From Sciurus carolinensis (taxonomy: Eukaryota > Chordata > Mammalia > Rodentia > Sciuridae): a stretch of DNA of 64,000 bases. The position numbers and the translations under genes were made by a program. Under the pieces are notes generated by a model, which saw only the letters and a list, made by a program, of their open reading frames with translations, searched no databases and was not told the origin of the DNA. Of this stretch, positions 11,061 to 20,900 are shown piece after piece (position 1 is the first letter of the stretch; each line of letters begins with the position of its first letter). The stretch covers positions 10,871,084 to 10,935,083 of the forward strand of contig NC_062216.1 of NCBI RefSeq assembly GCF_902686445.1, read 5' to 3'.

Positions 11061-11404
11061 CAGGGTTTAAGGAGGAAAGTTCCCTAAATGATTTTCCAGA
11101 GGACTAGCCATCCAACTTTTGAAAGAGTGTTTCTTTAGGTCAATAAGAAACAGCTAGGTAAGAAAACATCACCGCGATGCCCCTGTCTTAGAGCCTTAAC
11201 GGGCATGAGTTTATGAAAGGTTCTGAGAAAGCTTGCTATAAAAGAGTCTGTTCAGAATTGTTGAGCCAAGCATCTCCTAAGCTTCCTTGAACATAAGACC
11301 CTTTCTCCAGGGTAGACTCATTAACATCTTTCAGAACACCATGTGCTATTTTAAAACACTAATGTGATTGTCTTACTTCTCAGTTTGAAAATAAGAAAGA
11401 TATA
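11061..11404. other. Single-copy AT-rich sequence
   Basis: Nothing recognised between the L2 remnant and the ID SINE. Confidence 0.4.
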
Positions 11405-11498
11405 GCTGGGGAGATAGCTCAGCTGGTAGAGTGCTTGCCTCGCAAGCACAAGGCCCTGAGTTCGATTCCCAGTACCACAAAAAAAAAAAAAAAAAAAA
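11405..11498 (+). mobile_element. ID-type SINE (tRNA-Ala-derived), sense
   Basis: Complete short SINE: GCTGGGGAGATAGCTCAGCT (A box TAGCTCAGCTGG), an anticodon-like TTGCCTCGCAAGCAC with CGC as in tRNA-Ala, B box GAGTTCGATTCCC, AGTACC, then a pure A tail of about 20. It is retroposed via an RNA pol III transcript, and its intact boxes and tail suggest a fairly young copy. It is not a functional tRNA gene: there is no acceptor stem. Confidence 0.93.
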
Positions 11499-11584
11499 GA
11501 TAAATACCCAAAGAAGACAACTTAAACTTTACTCTCTGGGCTATTAGTTACCCTTGGAGATTTCTAAGCAGGGTAATCACCTAA

Positions 11585-11760
11585 TACTCATGCAACCAAT
11601 ATTTCCAATTATTTGAGACCCTGCTATGTGCTAGGTACTCCTCAGGTACCATCTCCAATCCTACGACAGTGCTGCAGGTAGAAGTGCAGATAGATTAAGC
11701 ATTTAGACCCAAGCCCACATACCACCAAGGGTGGAGTGACACATGGTTGGAAGTCCAGGT
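11585..11760 (-). mobile_element. MIR-like SINE remnant, antisense
   Basis: GCTATGTGCTAGGTACTCCT, then GTGCTGCAGGTAGAAGTGCA and a TTGGAAGTCCAGGTAG block resemble antisense MIR with a missing centre. Weakly conserved. Confidence 0.45.
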
Positions 11761-11935
11761 AGCTTTATGGCCATAGTTGTTTGTAATAAGCAGTGACATT
11801 AGAAGGTGACCTTTAGCCTGCAGGAGACGCTGGAATCAGGAAAAATCAGAATGCTTGGATGCAAACTCCTAGAAAGCCATTCCTTCCTTCTGTTGTTGTT
11901 GCTGTTCCCTCTCCTCTGTCCCCACAGCCCTCAAG

Positions 11936-12370
11936 ATGATGCCCTTAGAACTGGTAGCCATTCTTAAGTTTGGGCCTCCCTGCGCTTTCTGTAAGCCTAC
12001 TGTTCTTCCTCCCCTTAGACACCCACCAGGCCATCATACAACTCTAAGAAGATCTCTCTCCCACTTCCTAAAAACTGTGTGCTGCTCCTTAGTGCCTGCC
12101 CAACTCCAAATTTCTCAGCCTAAGTTCTAGACCTCCATTATCTGCCCTCAACTTTCCATCTTGGTCTTGACTTGAAATACTTTCCTAAATAAATCCCATG
12201 CTCCCCTCAAGCCAGACTACCCCCATTCAGCAGCCTCCCAGCCTCTGCCCTGCTGCTCCCTCCTCACCCCAGTGTTTCTGCTTTAAATCCCATCTACCTT
12301 TCAGGGCCCTTCTCACTGGTACCATAATAAAACCTGTCCCAATCTGAACCAACCAGATCTTCTGTTCTTC
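11936..12370 (+). mobile_element. L2 LINE 3' remnant, sense
   Basis: CT-rich blocks including GACTACCCCCATTCAGCAG, TGCCCTGCTGCTCCCTCCTC and TTAAATCCCATCTACCTTTC resemble the L2 3' coding and UTR region. Heavily decayed. Confidence 0.45.
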
Positions 12371-13130
12371 TCAGCATGAAAGGTCAAAGAGTTGCCCCTC
12401 AAACTTGGAGACTAGGTGAACTTCTGAAAATTAAGCTCACAGTGGATGGCATCAGCTATCTACAAAAATGATACACCCAAAGGAAGACTCCAGAAGCAGA
12501 CAGTTAAGAAGATATGAAAGCATCCTTCTGGAAGAAGGCAGCCAGGGCTTACTTTCAGGCACATTTATGCTCCCATATCAGAAAGCATAAGACAAGTAAT
12601 CAAGGCCCTAATCAAATCAGTTACAGGAAACAGAAGGAGTCAACTGAGCCAGAATTGACAGCGGTAACTGGCCAAGACAGTGAGCTAATCAATTACCCTC
12701 TGCTCTGGTGTGTGGAGGCACGGTGCGTGCCATAACAGATGGCTGGCGGGATGGCGACATGGCCAAGCTGCCACAGCACCAAGCAGAGGAGCCATTCACG
12801 GAGTTGAGAGGCACCGGCTTTTAGGACACAGGAAGGGTTGCAATACCAGGAAGAAGGACTCATCCAGCTGCCTCAGAGCTGGGTGCTGTTCCTGAGTTCC
12901 CTGCTTCCTGTGCAAATCACAAATCCTCCCAGCAGCCTTCTGAGAACCAATTTCACTTTCCCTTCCATCATCAAGAAGGAATGTTCTGGGCAGAGGAAAA
13001 TGCGTCCTCACTGAACCCATCTCACAGAGCCACCGGAGGACTTAATGAGATCATGAGTGTAGGAAGATAGACCCAGTTGCTCCCATGTAGCCAATGTTCA
13101 ATACATATAGGTGATTTTATCAGCCAGTAT
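12371..13130. other. Single-copy intron with a possible MIR tail
   Basis: No exon recognised. About 13021-13110 (GGACTTAATGAGATCATGAG, then GCCAATGTTCAATACATATA) resembles the 3' end of a MIR in sense orientation. Confidence 0.4.
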
Positions 13131-13773
13131 ACTGGAACTCTGCTTTTGATGACAAGTTCATATAGATTTATTTAAGTCAAACTGACTTCCTGGTGTCTAG
13201 ACGCCTTGATGAAGCTGGGTACCTGGATCTGTTAACAGATTTCAGGACCCCAGGTGGGAATGAGCCCATTGAGGTGTTGCCTCTGGAAGAAGGGTCTAGA
13301 AACGCCCATCCAGCCCAGGGCATCTCTAGCTCAGTATCATCCTCTATACGCCCCACCAGCTGTCCTCTAAATGTCCAGCAGACATCTTACAGCATCTTTT
13401 TCAAAAATGTAATCACTTGCATATGCCTTTTATTCCATTCCATTGGAGAGTATTTGAGGGGACTTTTAAGTCCTCTGCCAAGCCTCAAATGTCATAAATA
13501 CTTAATGAGTTGAAATGAATTGAATAAAGACCAAACAAACAATCCAGTGTCCAAACCAAGGCTGTAACATCTGTCTCCTGGGTTCCTAGGGAAGTGGAGA
13601 GTGCACTCCTGGAGAAGGGTTTGGCCATGCCAGCTGAGAACACCTCTCCTGATACCAACTCCCCTCTGCCAGGGGCAGGACAGGAGAGCCCGCTGGGCCG
13701 AAGGAGGGCTGCTCAGCTGTCCACAAAGTAGAGGGAGAAGAGACAAGCAGAGGGCAGAGGCCTCCACACATAC
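13131..13773. other. PTK2B first coding intron, proximal part
   Basis: This is single-copy sequence directly downstream (in transcript direction) of the donor. I see no further exon. Open frames that overlap the exon here are extensions of the coding frame into the intron or antisense shadows. Confidence 0.5.
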
Positions 13774-13776
13774 CTG
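13766..13776 (-). promoter_or_regulatory. 5' splice site (donor) after PYK2 codon 68
   Basis: The minus-strand sequence CAG|GTATGTG matches the U1 consensus well. The GT is at 13772-13773 and the last exon base is 13774. It follows codon 68 exactly, so the intron is phase 0. The known PYK2 protein continues after this Gln with residues encoded in an exon not present here. Confidence 0.92.
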
Positions 13777-13977
13777 GATCTCCGTCTGTACTGTGCATTT
13801 GACCAGTTTGAAGTTCTTCCCAGGGTTGAAGCTGTTGCTGTAGAAGCAGACCTTGAGGATGCGCACGTCTTCCTTCTCCACGTCTACCGGTACCACCACC
13901 ATGGGCTCTGGAGGGCCCTCAGGCCGACGTAATGTGCCCACCTTTACTCGGCTCAGGGGCTCGGACACCCCGGACAT
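13774..13977 (-). CDS. PTK2B: PTK2B coding exon 1: PYK2 residues 1-68
   Basis: PYK2 is a cytoplasmic non-receptor tyrosine kinase activated by calcium and integrin signals. It is related to FAK and has a FERM domain, a kinase domain, proline-rich motifs and a FAT domain. This exon encodes the N-terminus, beginning MSGVSEPLSRVKVGTLRR. It continues through the basic/proline segment (residues 13-26), the valine run EPMVVVPVDVEKEDVRILKV (24-43), which leads into the FERM F1 lobe, and CFYSNSFNPGKNFKLVKC (44-61), ending TVQTEIQ. The match to known PYK2 N-termini is near identity over all 68 codons; Val13, Pro23 and Gln68 agree with rodent forms as I remember them. The start codon is 13975-13977 with A at -3. 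The exon ends in phase 0 before a consensus donor. The reading frame stays open past the donor, but the extra residues are intronic. No frameshift or stop is seen, so this is a functional exon and not a retrocopy: it has real splice sites and no neighbouring exon is fused to it. Confidence 0.96.
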
Positions 13978-14014
13978 CCTCTTGGACAGCAGCTAGGACC
14001 AGCACATCTCAGTC
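13978..14014 (-). other. PTK2B: PTK2B 5'-UTR part of the start-codon exon
   Basis: These 37 nt lie between the splice acceptor and the ATG. The leader begins GACTGAGATGTGCTGG and ends CCAAGAGG just before the start codon. It holds an upstream ATG with its own in-frame stop. Upstream leader exons must exist, because a 3' splice site precedes this segment; I could not identify them in the window. Confidence 0.85.
13993..14007 (-). CDS. Four-codon upstream ORF in the PTK2B leader
   Basis: ATG TGC TGG TCC TAG (Met-Cys-Trp-Ser-stop) lies in the 5'-UTR portion of the exon and ends 15 nt before the main ATG. The upstream ATG has G at -3 (GAGATG), so it could be read by some scanning ribosomes. The short distance to the main start would give weak re-initiation. 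Its existence is seen directly; an effect on translation is inference. Confidence 0.6.
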   Translation of the reverse strand: MCWS

Positions 14015-14045
14015 CTGTGGAGACAACAGAGGGACAGTCCTGAAA
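14015..14045 (-). promoter_or_regulatory. 3' splice site of the PTK2B start-codon exon
   Basis: On the minus strand the intron ends in a pyrimidine-rich tract, CTGTCCCTCTGTTGTCTCCACAG in two parts (CTGTCCCTCTG then TTGTCTCCACAG), with the AG at 14015-14016 and the exon starting at 14014. TCATTTCAGGAC a little upstream could hold the branch region. This acceptor means the ATG exon is not the first exon of the transcript. Confidence 0.85.
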
Positions 14046-14603
14046 TGAGTACCTACAGGACCTCACGTCTTAGCCCCAGGGAGCAACCACCAAGCAAGTG
14101 ACACATTCTCCTTTTCCTGAAAACTCCCCTAAAGGCACCCAGAGCTCTGGACTGGGGAGGCTGCAGCAGGGGGAGGAAGGTTGCATAAACAACCAGAGAT
14201 AAAATCCAGACTTGGAACTGCCAGCCACACCAGCCCTCTCTTCTGGAAGCCCCCCGTCTCCCATCTCTCCCCCACACTGGCTCCTAGGCAAGGGGCCCAC
14301 ACTTAGCGAATGCAGCTGTGAGAGGAGGCGGCCACAGCATGGTTCCAAGGCACAGTGGAGCAGAAAAAGAAGAAGTGGGACAGGAGAAAATAGCAGGGAA
14401 GAAACAGGGACAAGGGGGAGAATTGGAGGATGGGCAGCTCCAAGGGAACTGGAACAGAGAAGGACGAAAGAGGGGCTAGATGGTGGACCTTGCTGTTGAC
14501 GGACAGCCTGCCTGTCCACCGCCTCAGCTGCCAGTCAGAGCTTTCACGGTAGGAGACCTGGATCCCAAAGGGACTATCAAATAGAGCATCCCTCAGCACA
14601 TGA
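14046..14603. other. Intron upstream of the start-codon exon
   Basis: Purine/pyrimidine-rich single-copy sequence between the exon acceptor and the inverted L1. Several overlapping open frames occur on both strands around 14053-14519 because stop codons are rare in the GC- and GA-rich composition. No splice-bounded exon was recognised. Confidence 0.45.
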
Positions 14604-15778
14604 ATCATATTATCGGCAAATAGAGACACTCAGTTCTTTTTTCCTATTCGTATACCTTTAATATCTTTAGTCTGCCTAATTGCTCTGGTTAGAGTTTCAA
14701 GGATGATGTTGAATAGAAGTGGTGAAAGAGGGCATCCCTGTCTTGTTCCAGTTTTTAGAGGGAATGCTTTCAGTTTTTCTCCATTAAGAATGATATTGGC
14801 CATGGCCTTAGCATAGATGGCCTTTACAAGGTTAAGGAATGTTCCTAGTATCCCTATTTTTTCTAGTATTTTGAGCATGAAGGGGTGTTGTATTTTATCA
14901 AATGCTTTCTCTGCATCTATTGAAATGATCATATGATTCTTAACTTTAAGTCTATTGATGTGATTAATTATATTTATTGATTTTTGGATGTTGAACCAAC
15001 CTTGCATCCCTGGGATGAACCCCATTTGATCATGGTGCACTATCTTTTTAATATGTTTTTGTATGCAAACATATTGCCAGAATTTTGTTAAGAATTTTTG
15101 CATGTATGTTCATCAGGGGTCTTGGTCTAAAGTTTTCTTTCCTTGATGAGTCTTTGTCTGGTTTTGGTATCAGAGTGACGCTAGTTTCAAAAATGAGTTT
15201 GGAAGGGTTCCCTCATTTTCTACTTCATGGAATACTTTGAGGAATATTGGTATTAGTTCTTCTTTGAAGGTCTTGTAGAACTCGGTTGAGAATCCATCTG
15301 GTCCTGGGCTTTTCTTGGTTGGTAGGTTTTTGATGGTCTCTTCTATTTCATTACTTAAAATTGATCTGTTTAAATTGTGTATGTCCTCCTGATTCAGTTT
15401 GGAAGGATCATATATCTCTAGAAATTTGTCGATGTCTTTGAGATTCTCTATTTTGTTGGAGTTTAGATTTTCAAAATAGTTTCTAATCAAGTTTTGTATT
15501 TCAACAGTGTCTGTCGTGATATTCCTTTTGCATCATGAATTTTAGTAATTTGAATTTTCTCTCTTCTCTTTGTTAGTGTGGCTAAGGGTTTATCAATTTT
15601 GTTTATTTTTTAAAAGAACCAACTTTTTGTTTTGTCAATTGTTTCTTTTGTTTCATTGATATCAGCTCTGATTTTAATTATTTTCTGTCTTCTACTACTT
15701 TTGGTGTTGATCTGTTCTTCTTTTTCTAGGGTTTTGCGATGCAATGTTAGGTCATTTATTGTTGACTTTTTATTCTTT
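14604..15778 (-). mobile_element. L1 ORF2 reverse-transcriptase region, inverted 5' segment
   Basis: Read on the minus strand, this is L1 ORF2 from the region before the RT domain into the catalytic motif. Two large open pieces remain. At 15170-15490 the peptide holds SPGPDGFSTEFYKTF. At 14630-15103 it holds [38 protein letters not shown] and [15 protein letters not shown]. After a stop at 14630-14632 the downstream frame gives SLFADNMIHV, so the usual FADD is FADN and the catalytic Asp pair is lost. The segment ends at about 14604 and is followed by an L1 segment in the opposite orientation. The copy is inactive. Confidence 0.93.
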
Positions 15779-15785
15779 TATAAAA

Positions 15786-16978
15786 TTCTACCAGAAAACT
15801 TCTAGAACTAATAAATGAATTCAGCAAAGTAGCAGGATATAAAATCAACATTCATAAATCTAATGCATTTCTATTCATAAGTGATGAATCCTCTGAAAGA
15901 GAAATTAGGAAAACTACCCCATTCACAATTGCCTCAAAAAAATAAAATAAAATACTTGGCAATCAATCTAACAAAAGAGATGAAAGAACTCTACAATGAA
16001 AACTACAGAACACTAAAGAAATAAATTAAAGAAAACCTTAGAATATTTCCCATGTTCTTGGATAGGCAGAATTAATTGTCAAATGGCCATACTACCAAAA
16101 GCACTATACAGATTCAATGCAATTCCAATTAAAATCTCAATGATGTACCTCACAGAAATAGAGAAAACAACCATGAACTTCATTTGGAAAAATAAGAGAC
16201 CCAGAAGAGCCAAGTAATCCTTAGCAGGAAGAGTGAAGCAGGAGGTATCAAAATACCAGACCTTAAATTATACTACAGAGCAATAGGAACAAAAACAGCA
16301 TGGCATTGGCACCAAAATATACTGGTAGACCAATGGTACAGAATAGAAGACACAGAGGTAAACCCACATAAATACAGTTATCTCATACCAAAGGTGCCAA
16401 ACACAAACAATGGAGAAAAGATAGCCTCTTCAACAAATGGTGCTAGCAAAACTGGAAATCCATATGCAGCTAAATGAAATTAAACCCCTATCTCTCACCC
16501 TGAACAAAATCAACTCAAAATGGATCAAGGACCAAGGAATTAGAGAAGAGACCCTGCACCAAATAGAAGAAGACAAAGTAGACCCAAATCTCGTCATATT
16601 GGCTTAGGACCAGACTTCCTTAACAAGACTCCTAAAGTGCAAGAAATAAAAATAAGAATCAATAAATGGGATGGATTCAAACTAAAAAGCTTTTTATCAG
16701 CCAAGGAAATAGTCAATAATGTGAAGAGAGACCTACAGAGTGGGAGAAAATGTTTACCACACGCACTTCAGATAAAGCACCAATCTCCAGAATTTATAAG
16801 GAACTCAAAAAACTTACCTCCAAAAATACAAATAACCAATCACTAAATGGGCTAAGAAACTGAGCAGACACTTCACAGAAGAAGATACACAATCGATCAA
16901 CAAATATATGAAAAATGTTCAACGTCTCTAGTATTAGAGAAATGGAGGTGAAAACTACCCTAAGATTTCATCTCATTG
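15786..16978 (+). mobile_element. L1 ORF2 3' region, direct segment of the 5'-inverted L1
   Basis: On the plus strand, decayed ORF2 resumes where the inverted part stops: STRKLLELINEFSKVAGYKI at about 15787, then motifs equivalent to [27 protein letters not shown] (frameshifted) and, at 16637-16846, IRINKWDGFKLKSFLSAKEI. It ends near 16978 at a position inside ORF2, without a 3' UTR or poly-A tail. Confidence 0.92.
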
Positions 16979-18311
16979 TACTGTCAACACAGACGCAGCA
17001 GCTTCAGGAGGCTGAAAGGAAACAGTACAAGCAAGCATACCGTGGGGTCAGGTCAGAAAAAAGTGGCATTACTGTGGTTATTTTTCCATTTCAGCTTTAA
17101 AGAAAGCTTTAAAGAACACTAAATCTGGGTCCTGTCTGCAGAGCTGCCACCCAGGCCTGCACGCTGGTGTGTTTTAAATTTCCAGGAGTTTCCTAACATT
17201 TACCTGGGGTTAGCTCAGTTCTCATCCTGAAACCTACTCTTACAGAAAAAAGATCTCAAAAGATACTAAGATTTGGGCGGGAGGGAATTCCTGGACTGAA
17301 GATGGATAGAAAATGATGGAGTTGTCCATATTAAAATACAAATGTGGAGTCAAACGTTTAAAAAGTAGAATCACAGCATATCTTTTTTTTTTTTTTTTAA
17401 TTTGGTCATATCTTGCTGGGCGCTAGTGGAAAAAAAAGATTGAGACAGCAGCTTTGAGGAGCCATTTGTGTTTTTAAAAAAATGAATGTGTACTAGGAAG
17501 GTGGGAAAGAGATATTGAATGAACGGGGGGAAGAGCAGGGCATGTCCCTCAGCTGAAGGGCAGATGGACAAGGGGACACACAGCTCAGAGCTCGCGGGAC
17601 GGCGGTATATGCACGTACATCTTCATACACCTATCTCTACACCCGTCTACCCCGCCATCCTGGGAGCGTCCACTGCATCTCCCCACACATCACTGAACAG
17701 GCCTGGTGCTAATGCTCTGCCGTGCAGTGTGGAGGTATCTCAGGTCCCCTTGACCTGCGACAGGGACGCTAGGGAGGCCGTTTGAGAGGGAAGCTCAGGA
17801 AATACCACGCAGAGAGTGAGAAATGTGTGACCAGGAAGGTACAATAGCCACAAAAGAGCTGTCCAGAGAGGGGTCACTTGAACAACCCGCTTTAATTCTG
17901 CTGGGAATCTGGAAGCCTGGTGGAACACATCCCTCCCAGACAGTGAGAGATCTGGGACATTCACACTCTCCTTCCTACAGCCATTGTCCCCAGCATTCCC
18001 AGCCAGTGCTTCACAAGAGAGAACTGAGAAATTTCTTAGGCACAAAGATGCAGAGCTGGCAGCTTGGCGTCGAGGGAGACAGGGAGGCCCGAGGGAAATG
18101 CTGCTGGAGGATGTGAAGGCGAGAGAGGGTCCTTGTCCCTGAAGAGCATGTGCTCTAAATGGGGATGAGAACAGGTCACTATGTACAACTAGTAAGCACT
18201 GCACACACGGCTGGCCCCAGCTTCAGGATCTGTGTGTCTATTGGGCCCATGGCCCTGGGCGTCTCTGAGTTAATCTTCATGAGGAAGATTTGTGAGACAG
18301 GTGTCTGGAGG
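16979..18311. other. Single-copy intronic sequence
   Basis: No gene recognised. A poly-T run is at 17383-17398. Open frames around 17519-18204 overlap on opposite strands and show no domain. Confidence 0.4.
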
Positions 18312-18662
18312 AGGAATGGGTTGAATGTGTGTGTTCCTTTCCATTCATGGGCTGAAATCCTAATGCCCAGGGCGATGGTTTGAGGAGATGGGAACTCTGG
18401 GAGTTGATTACGTCATGAGGGTGGACCTTATGGATGGGATTACTGAGTGTCCTTTCACAAGGGACCCAAGAGAACTCTGTCGCCCCCTTTCTGCCACATG
18501 TATCAGCAATGTGCAACCAGGAAGAGGGCCCCCATCAGAACATGAGCGTGCCCACGCCTAATCTTGGACTTCCAGCCTCCAGTACTGTGGGAAATAAATG
18601 TTTGCTATTCTAAGTCAGTCAGTCTATGGTACTTTGTACAGTGGCCCAAACCAACTGAGACA
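18312..18662 (+). repeat. MST-type MaLR solo LTR
   Basis: ATGGGTTGAATGTGTGTGTT, TCATGAGGGTGGACCTTATG, GATGGGATTACTGAGTGTCC, ACCAGGAAGAGGGCCCCCAT, TCTTGGACTTCCAGCCTCCA, GTGGGAAATAAATGTTTGCT and CCAACTGAGACAG are in LTR order. The AATAAA-bearing 3' part is intact. Confidence 0.88.
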
Positions 18663-18960
18663 GAAATCCTAGGGCCATAACAATGGAAGCCAAGAGCCTG
18701 CCTTCCCATGGCCACTGGGAAACCCAGGCTCCGGTAATGCTGCAATGTCCTGCTGGTGGGAACATGGACTCAGAGCTGGAAAGAAGGGCACTGTACTCAT
18801 ATCTGCAGCTCATACCACATGGCTCCTGGACCTCCACAGGAGCTCCACAGAAGGGGATGGGTGTGTCTGCAGCTCTGGGAGCCCCAAGGGGTCCAGCCAG
18901 TATCTGCACCCACAGGGTGATGGCTCCTGTGAGCACACCTGAGACACCCCAGTGACTTCC

Positions 18961-19262
18961 TAAAATATCCTGGTATTTCTCTGATAAGTGGATGCTGATC
19001 CATAATGGGGGGTAGGGAAGAATGAAGGAATTTTGGAGTGGGCAGAGGGGACTGAGGAGTGGGGAGGGGTGTGGGTGGAAAGGCGGGTGCAATGAGTTGG
19101 ACATTATTACCCTGCATACATGTATGACCACACTACCCGTGTGACTCTGCACCAAGTACAGCCAGAGGAATGAGAAGTCGTGCCCCATTTGGGAACGATG
19201 TGTCAAAATGCATTCTACTGTCACGTATAACTAATTAGTACAAATTTTAAAAGTTTTTTAAA
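18961..19262 (+). mobile_element. L1 3' UTR, sense
   Basis: 5'-truncated L1. TAAGTGGATGCTGATCCATA, CATACATGTATGACCACACT, AGCCAGAGGAATGAGAAGTC, GTGTCAAAATGCATTCTACT and GTATAACTAATTAGTACAA, then an A-rich end. The same 3'-UTR type recurs at 56790-57060. A 201-codon minus-strand open frame across this element is spurious. Confidence 0.85.
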
Positions 19263-19559
19263 AAAAGAATGAGAGAGAGAATATATAGAAATAAAATGTC
19301 AGTAGAACTGGAGAGATCTCACTGGCAGGGCCTGGGGAAACTCCATCTTCAATATTATACGTATCTGCTGGCGGGTGGAATGTGGAAGCAGAGGTGGTAT
19401 GGGACAGTTAGAAGTCCATACCTAGGACAGGGCCAGAGCATAGCCTGAGGGGACAGGATTAGATCTGCAGGTGCTTCTGTGCCTGAGCTGCTACAGCCAA
19501 TGGTACAAAGACAGGTAGTGCTTTTGAACTCAAGAGAAAACAGGATGAAAAGGACACAA

Positions 19560-19921
19560 GAATGTGGAGCCCCAGGAACTCTCCTTTACTGCTGGTGGGA
19601 ATGAGAATGGAGCCACCATTTTGGAAGACAGCGTGCAGTTTCATGCAAGACGGGCATGCTCTTGCAATACAATCTAGCAGTCGCAATCACTTGGTATTTA
19701 CCCAAAGGGATGGAAAACGTATGTCCATACAAAAACCTACACATGGATGATTGTAACAGCATTATTCATAACTGCCAAAATGTGGAAGAAAGCAAGATGC
19801 CCTTCAGTAGGTGAATGAAGAAACAAACTGTGGTATATCCAAGCCATTTGAAATATAAACACTAAAAAACAAGGAGTTATTAAGTCACAAAATACATGGA
19901 AGAAATGTAAATATATATATA
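19560..19921 (+). mobile_element. Old L1 (L1M-type) ORF2 3' end, left part
   Basis: GGAACTCTCCTTTACTGCTG, TACCCAAAGGGATGGAAAAC, TGTAACAGCATTATTCATAA, TGCCAAAATGTGGAAGAAAG and GTGGTATATCCAAGCCATTT follow old L1 ORF2 C-terminal sequence. It is interrupted at about 19922 by a younger L1 and resumes at about 20712. Confidence 0.8.
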
Positions 19922-20711
19922 TTTTTTCCATTTAGAATTTTTTTAATTTAAATTTTTATTTTTACAGACTGCATTTTGATTGTACACAAATGGGTTACAA
20001 CTTTTTATTTCTATGGTTGTACACTGTGTAGATTCATACCATTCGTGTAATCATACATGTACATAGGGTAATACTGTCTGCCACAGTCTACTATTTTTCC
20101 TTCCCCCACCCCTCCTGCCCCATTTTCCTCTACACCATCCAACGTTCCTTCATTCTTCTCTCTGCCACCCACCTGCCTCGTTATGTATCGTCATCGACTT
20201 AACAGAGAAAACATTTGACCTTCGGTTTTTTGGGATTGGCCTATTTCACTTAGCATGATATTCTCCAACTCCATCCATTTACCTGCAAATGCCATAATTT
20301 TATTCTTCTTTATGGCTGAGTAATATTCCATCGTGTATATATGCCACAGTTTCTTTATCCATTCATCAATTGAAGGGCATCTAGTTGGTTCCACAATCTA
20401 GCTATTGTCAACTGAGCAGCTATGAACATTGATGTGGCTGCGTCACTGTAGCATGCTGATTTTAAGTCCTTTGGTTACAAACCAAGGAGTGGGATAGCTA
20501 GGTCAAAATGTGGGTCCACTCCAAGTTTTTTGAGGAATCTCCATACTGCTTTCCCAGAGTGACTGCACCAATTTGCAACTCCAGGAGCGATGTATGAGTG
20601 TACCTTTTTCCCCACATCCATGCCAACACCTATTATTGCTAGTGTTCTTGATAATAGTCATTCTGATTGGAGTGAGATGAAATCTTAGAGTGGTTTTAAT
20701 TTGCATCTCTA
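19922..20711 (-). mobile_element. Young L1 3' end inserted antisense into the old L1
   Basis: On the minus strand it encodes the ORF2 C-terminus: the Cys/His cluster [19 protein letters not shown] at 20503-20706 and RCPSIDEWIKKLWHIYTMEY at 20191-20394. The 3' UTR and a T-rich tail follow at the left end. An AT-rich duplication of roughly 16 bp (TAAATATATATATTTT type) is at 19908-19926 and 20712-20727. The duplication is low-complexity, so its exact length is uncertain. Confidence 0.9.
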
Positions 20712-20900
20712 TAAATATATATATTTTAAGTAAAAGAAGTCAATCTGAAAAAGCTACAAACTATAATTCCAACTGTATGACATCACAGAAAAAGTAAGAG
20801 TGGTTGCCAGGGTTGGGGGAAGGGAGGGGTGAATTGGTGGAGAATGGAGAATTTTGGCACCGTGGTATTGTAACGGTGGATGCAGGTATTTATGCTTCTG
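20712..20900 (+). mobile_element. Old L1 3' end, right part
   Basis: AAGTAAAAGAAGTCAATCTG, ATAATTCCAACTGTATGACA and GAGTGGTTGCCAGGGTTGGG continue the old L1 3' end interrupted at 19921, confirming the nested order of insertion. Confidence 0.75.

Noticed and set aside
11405..11498. tRNA-Ala gene
   Set aside because: A and B boxes are present, but there is no paired acceptor stem, and a poly-A tail marks it as an ID retroposon.
13492..13773. Extension of the PYK2 frame beyond codon 68 as coding
   Set aside because: It follows a consensus donor, diverges completely from PYK2 and is intronic.
18619..19224. 201-codon minus-strand frame
   Set aside because: Runs through an MST-type LTR end and an L1 3' UTR on the opposite strand.
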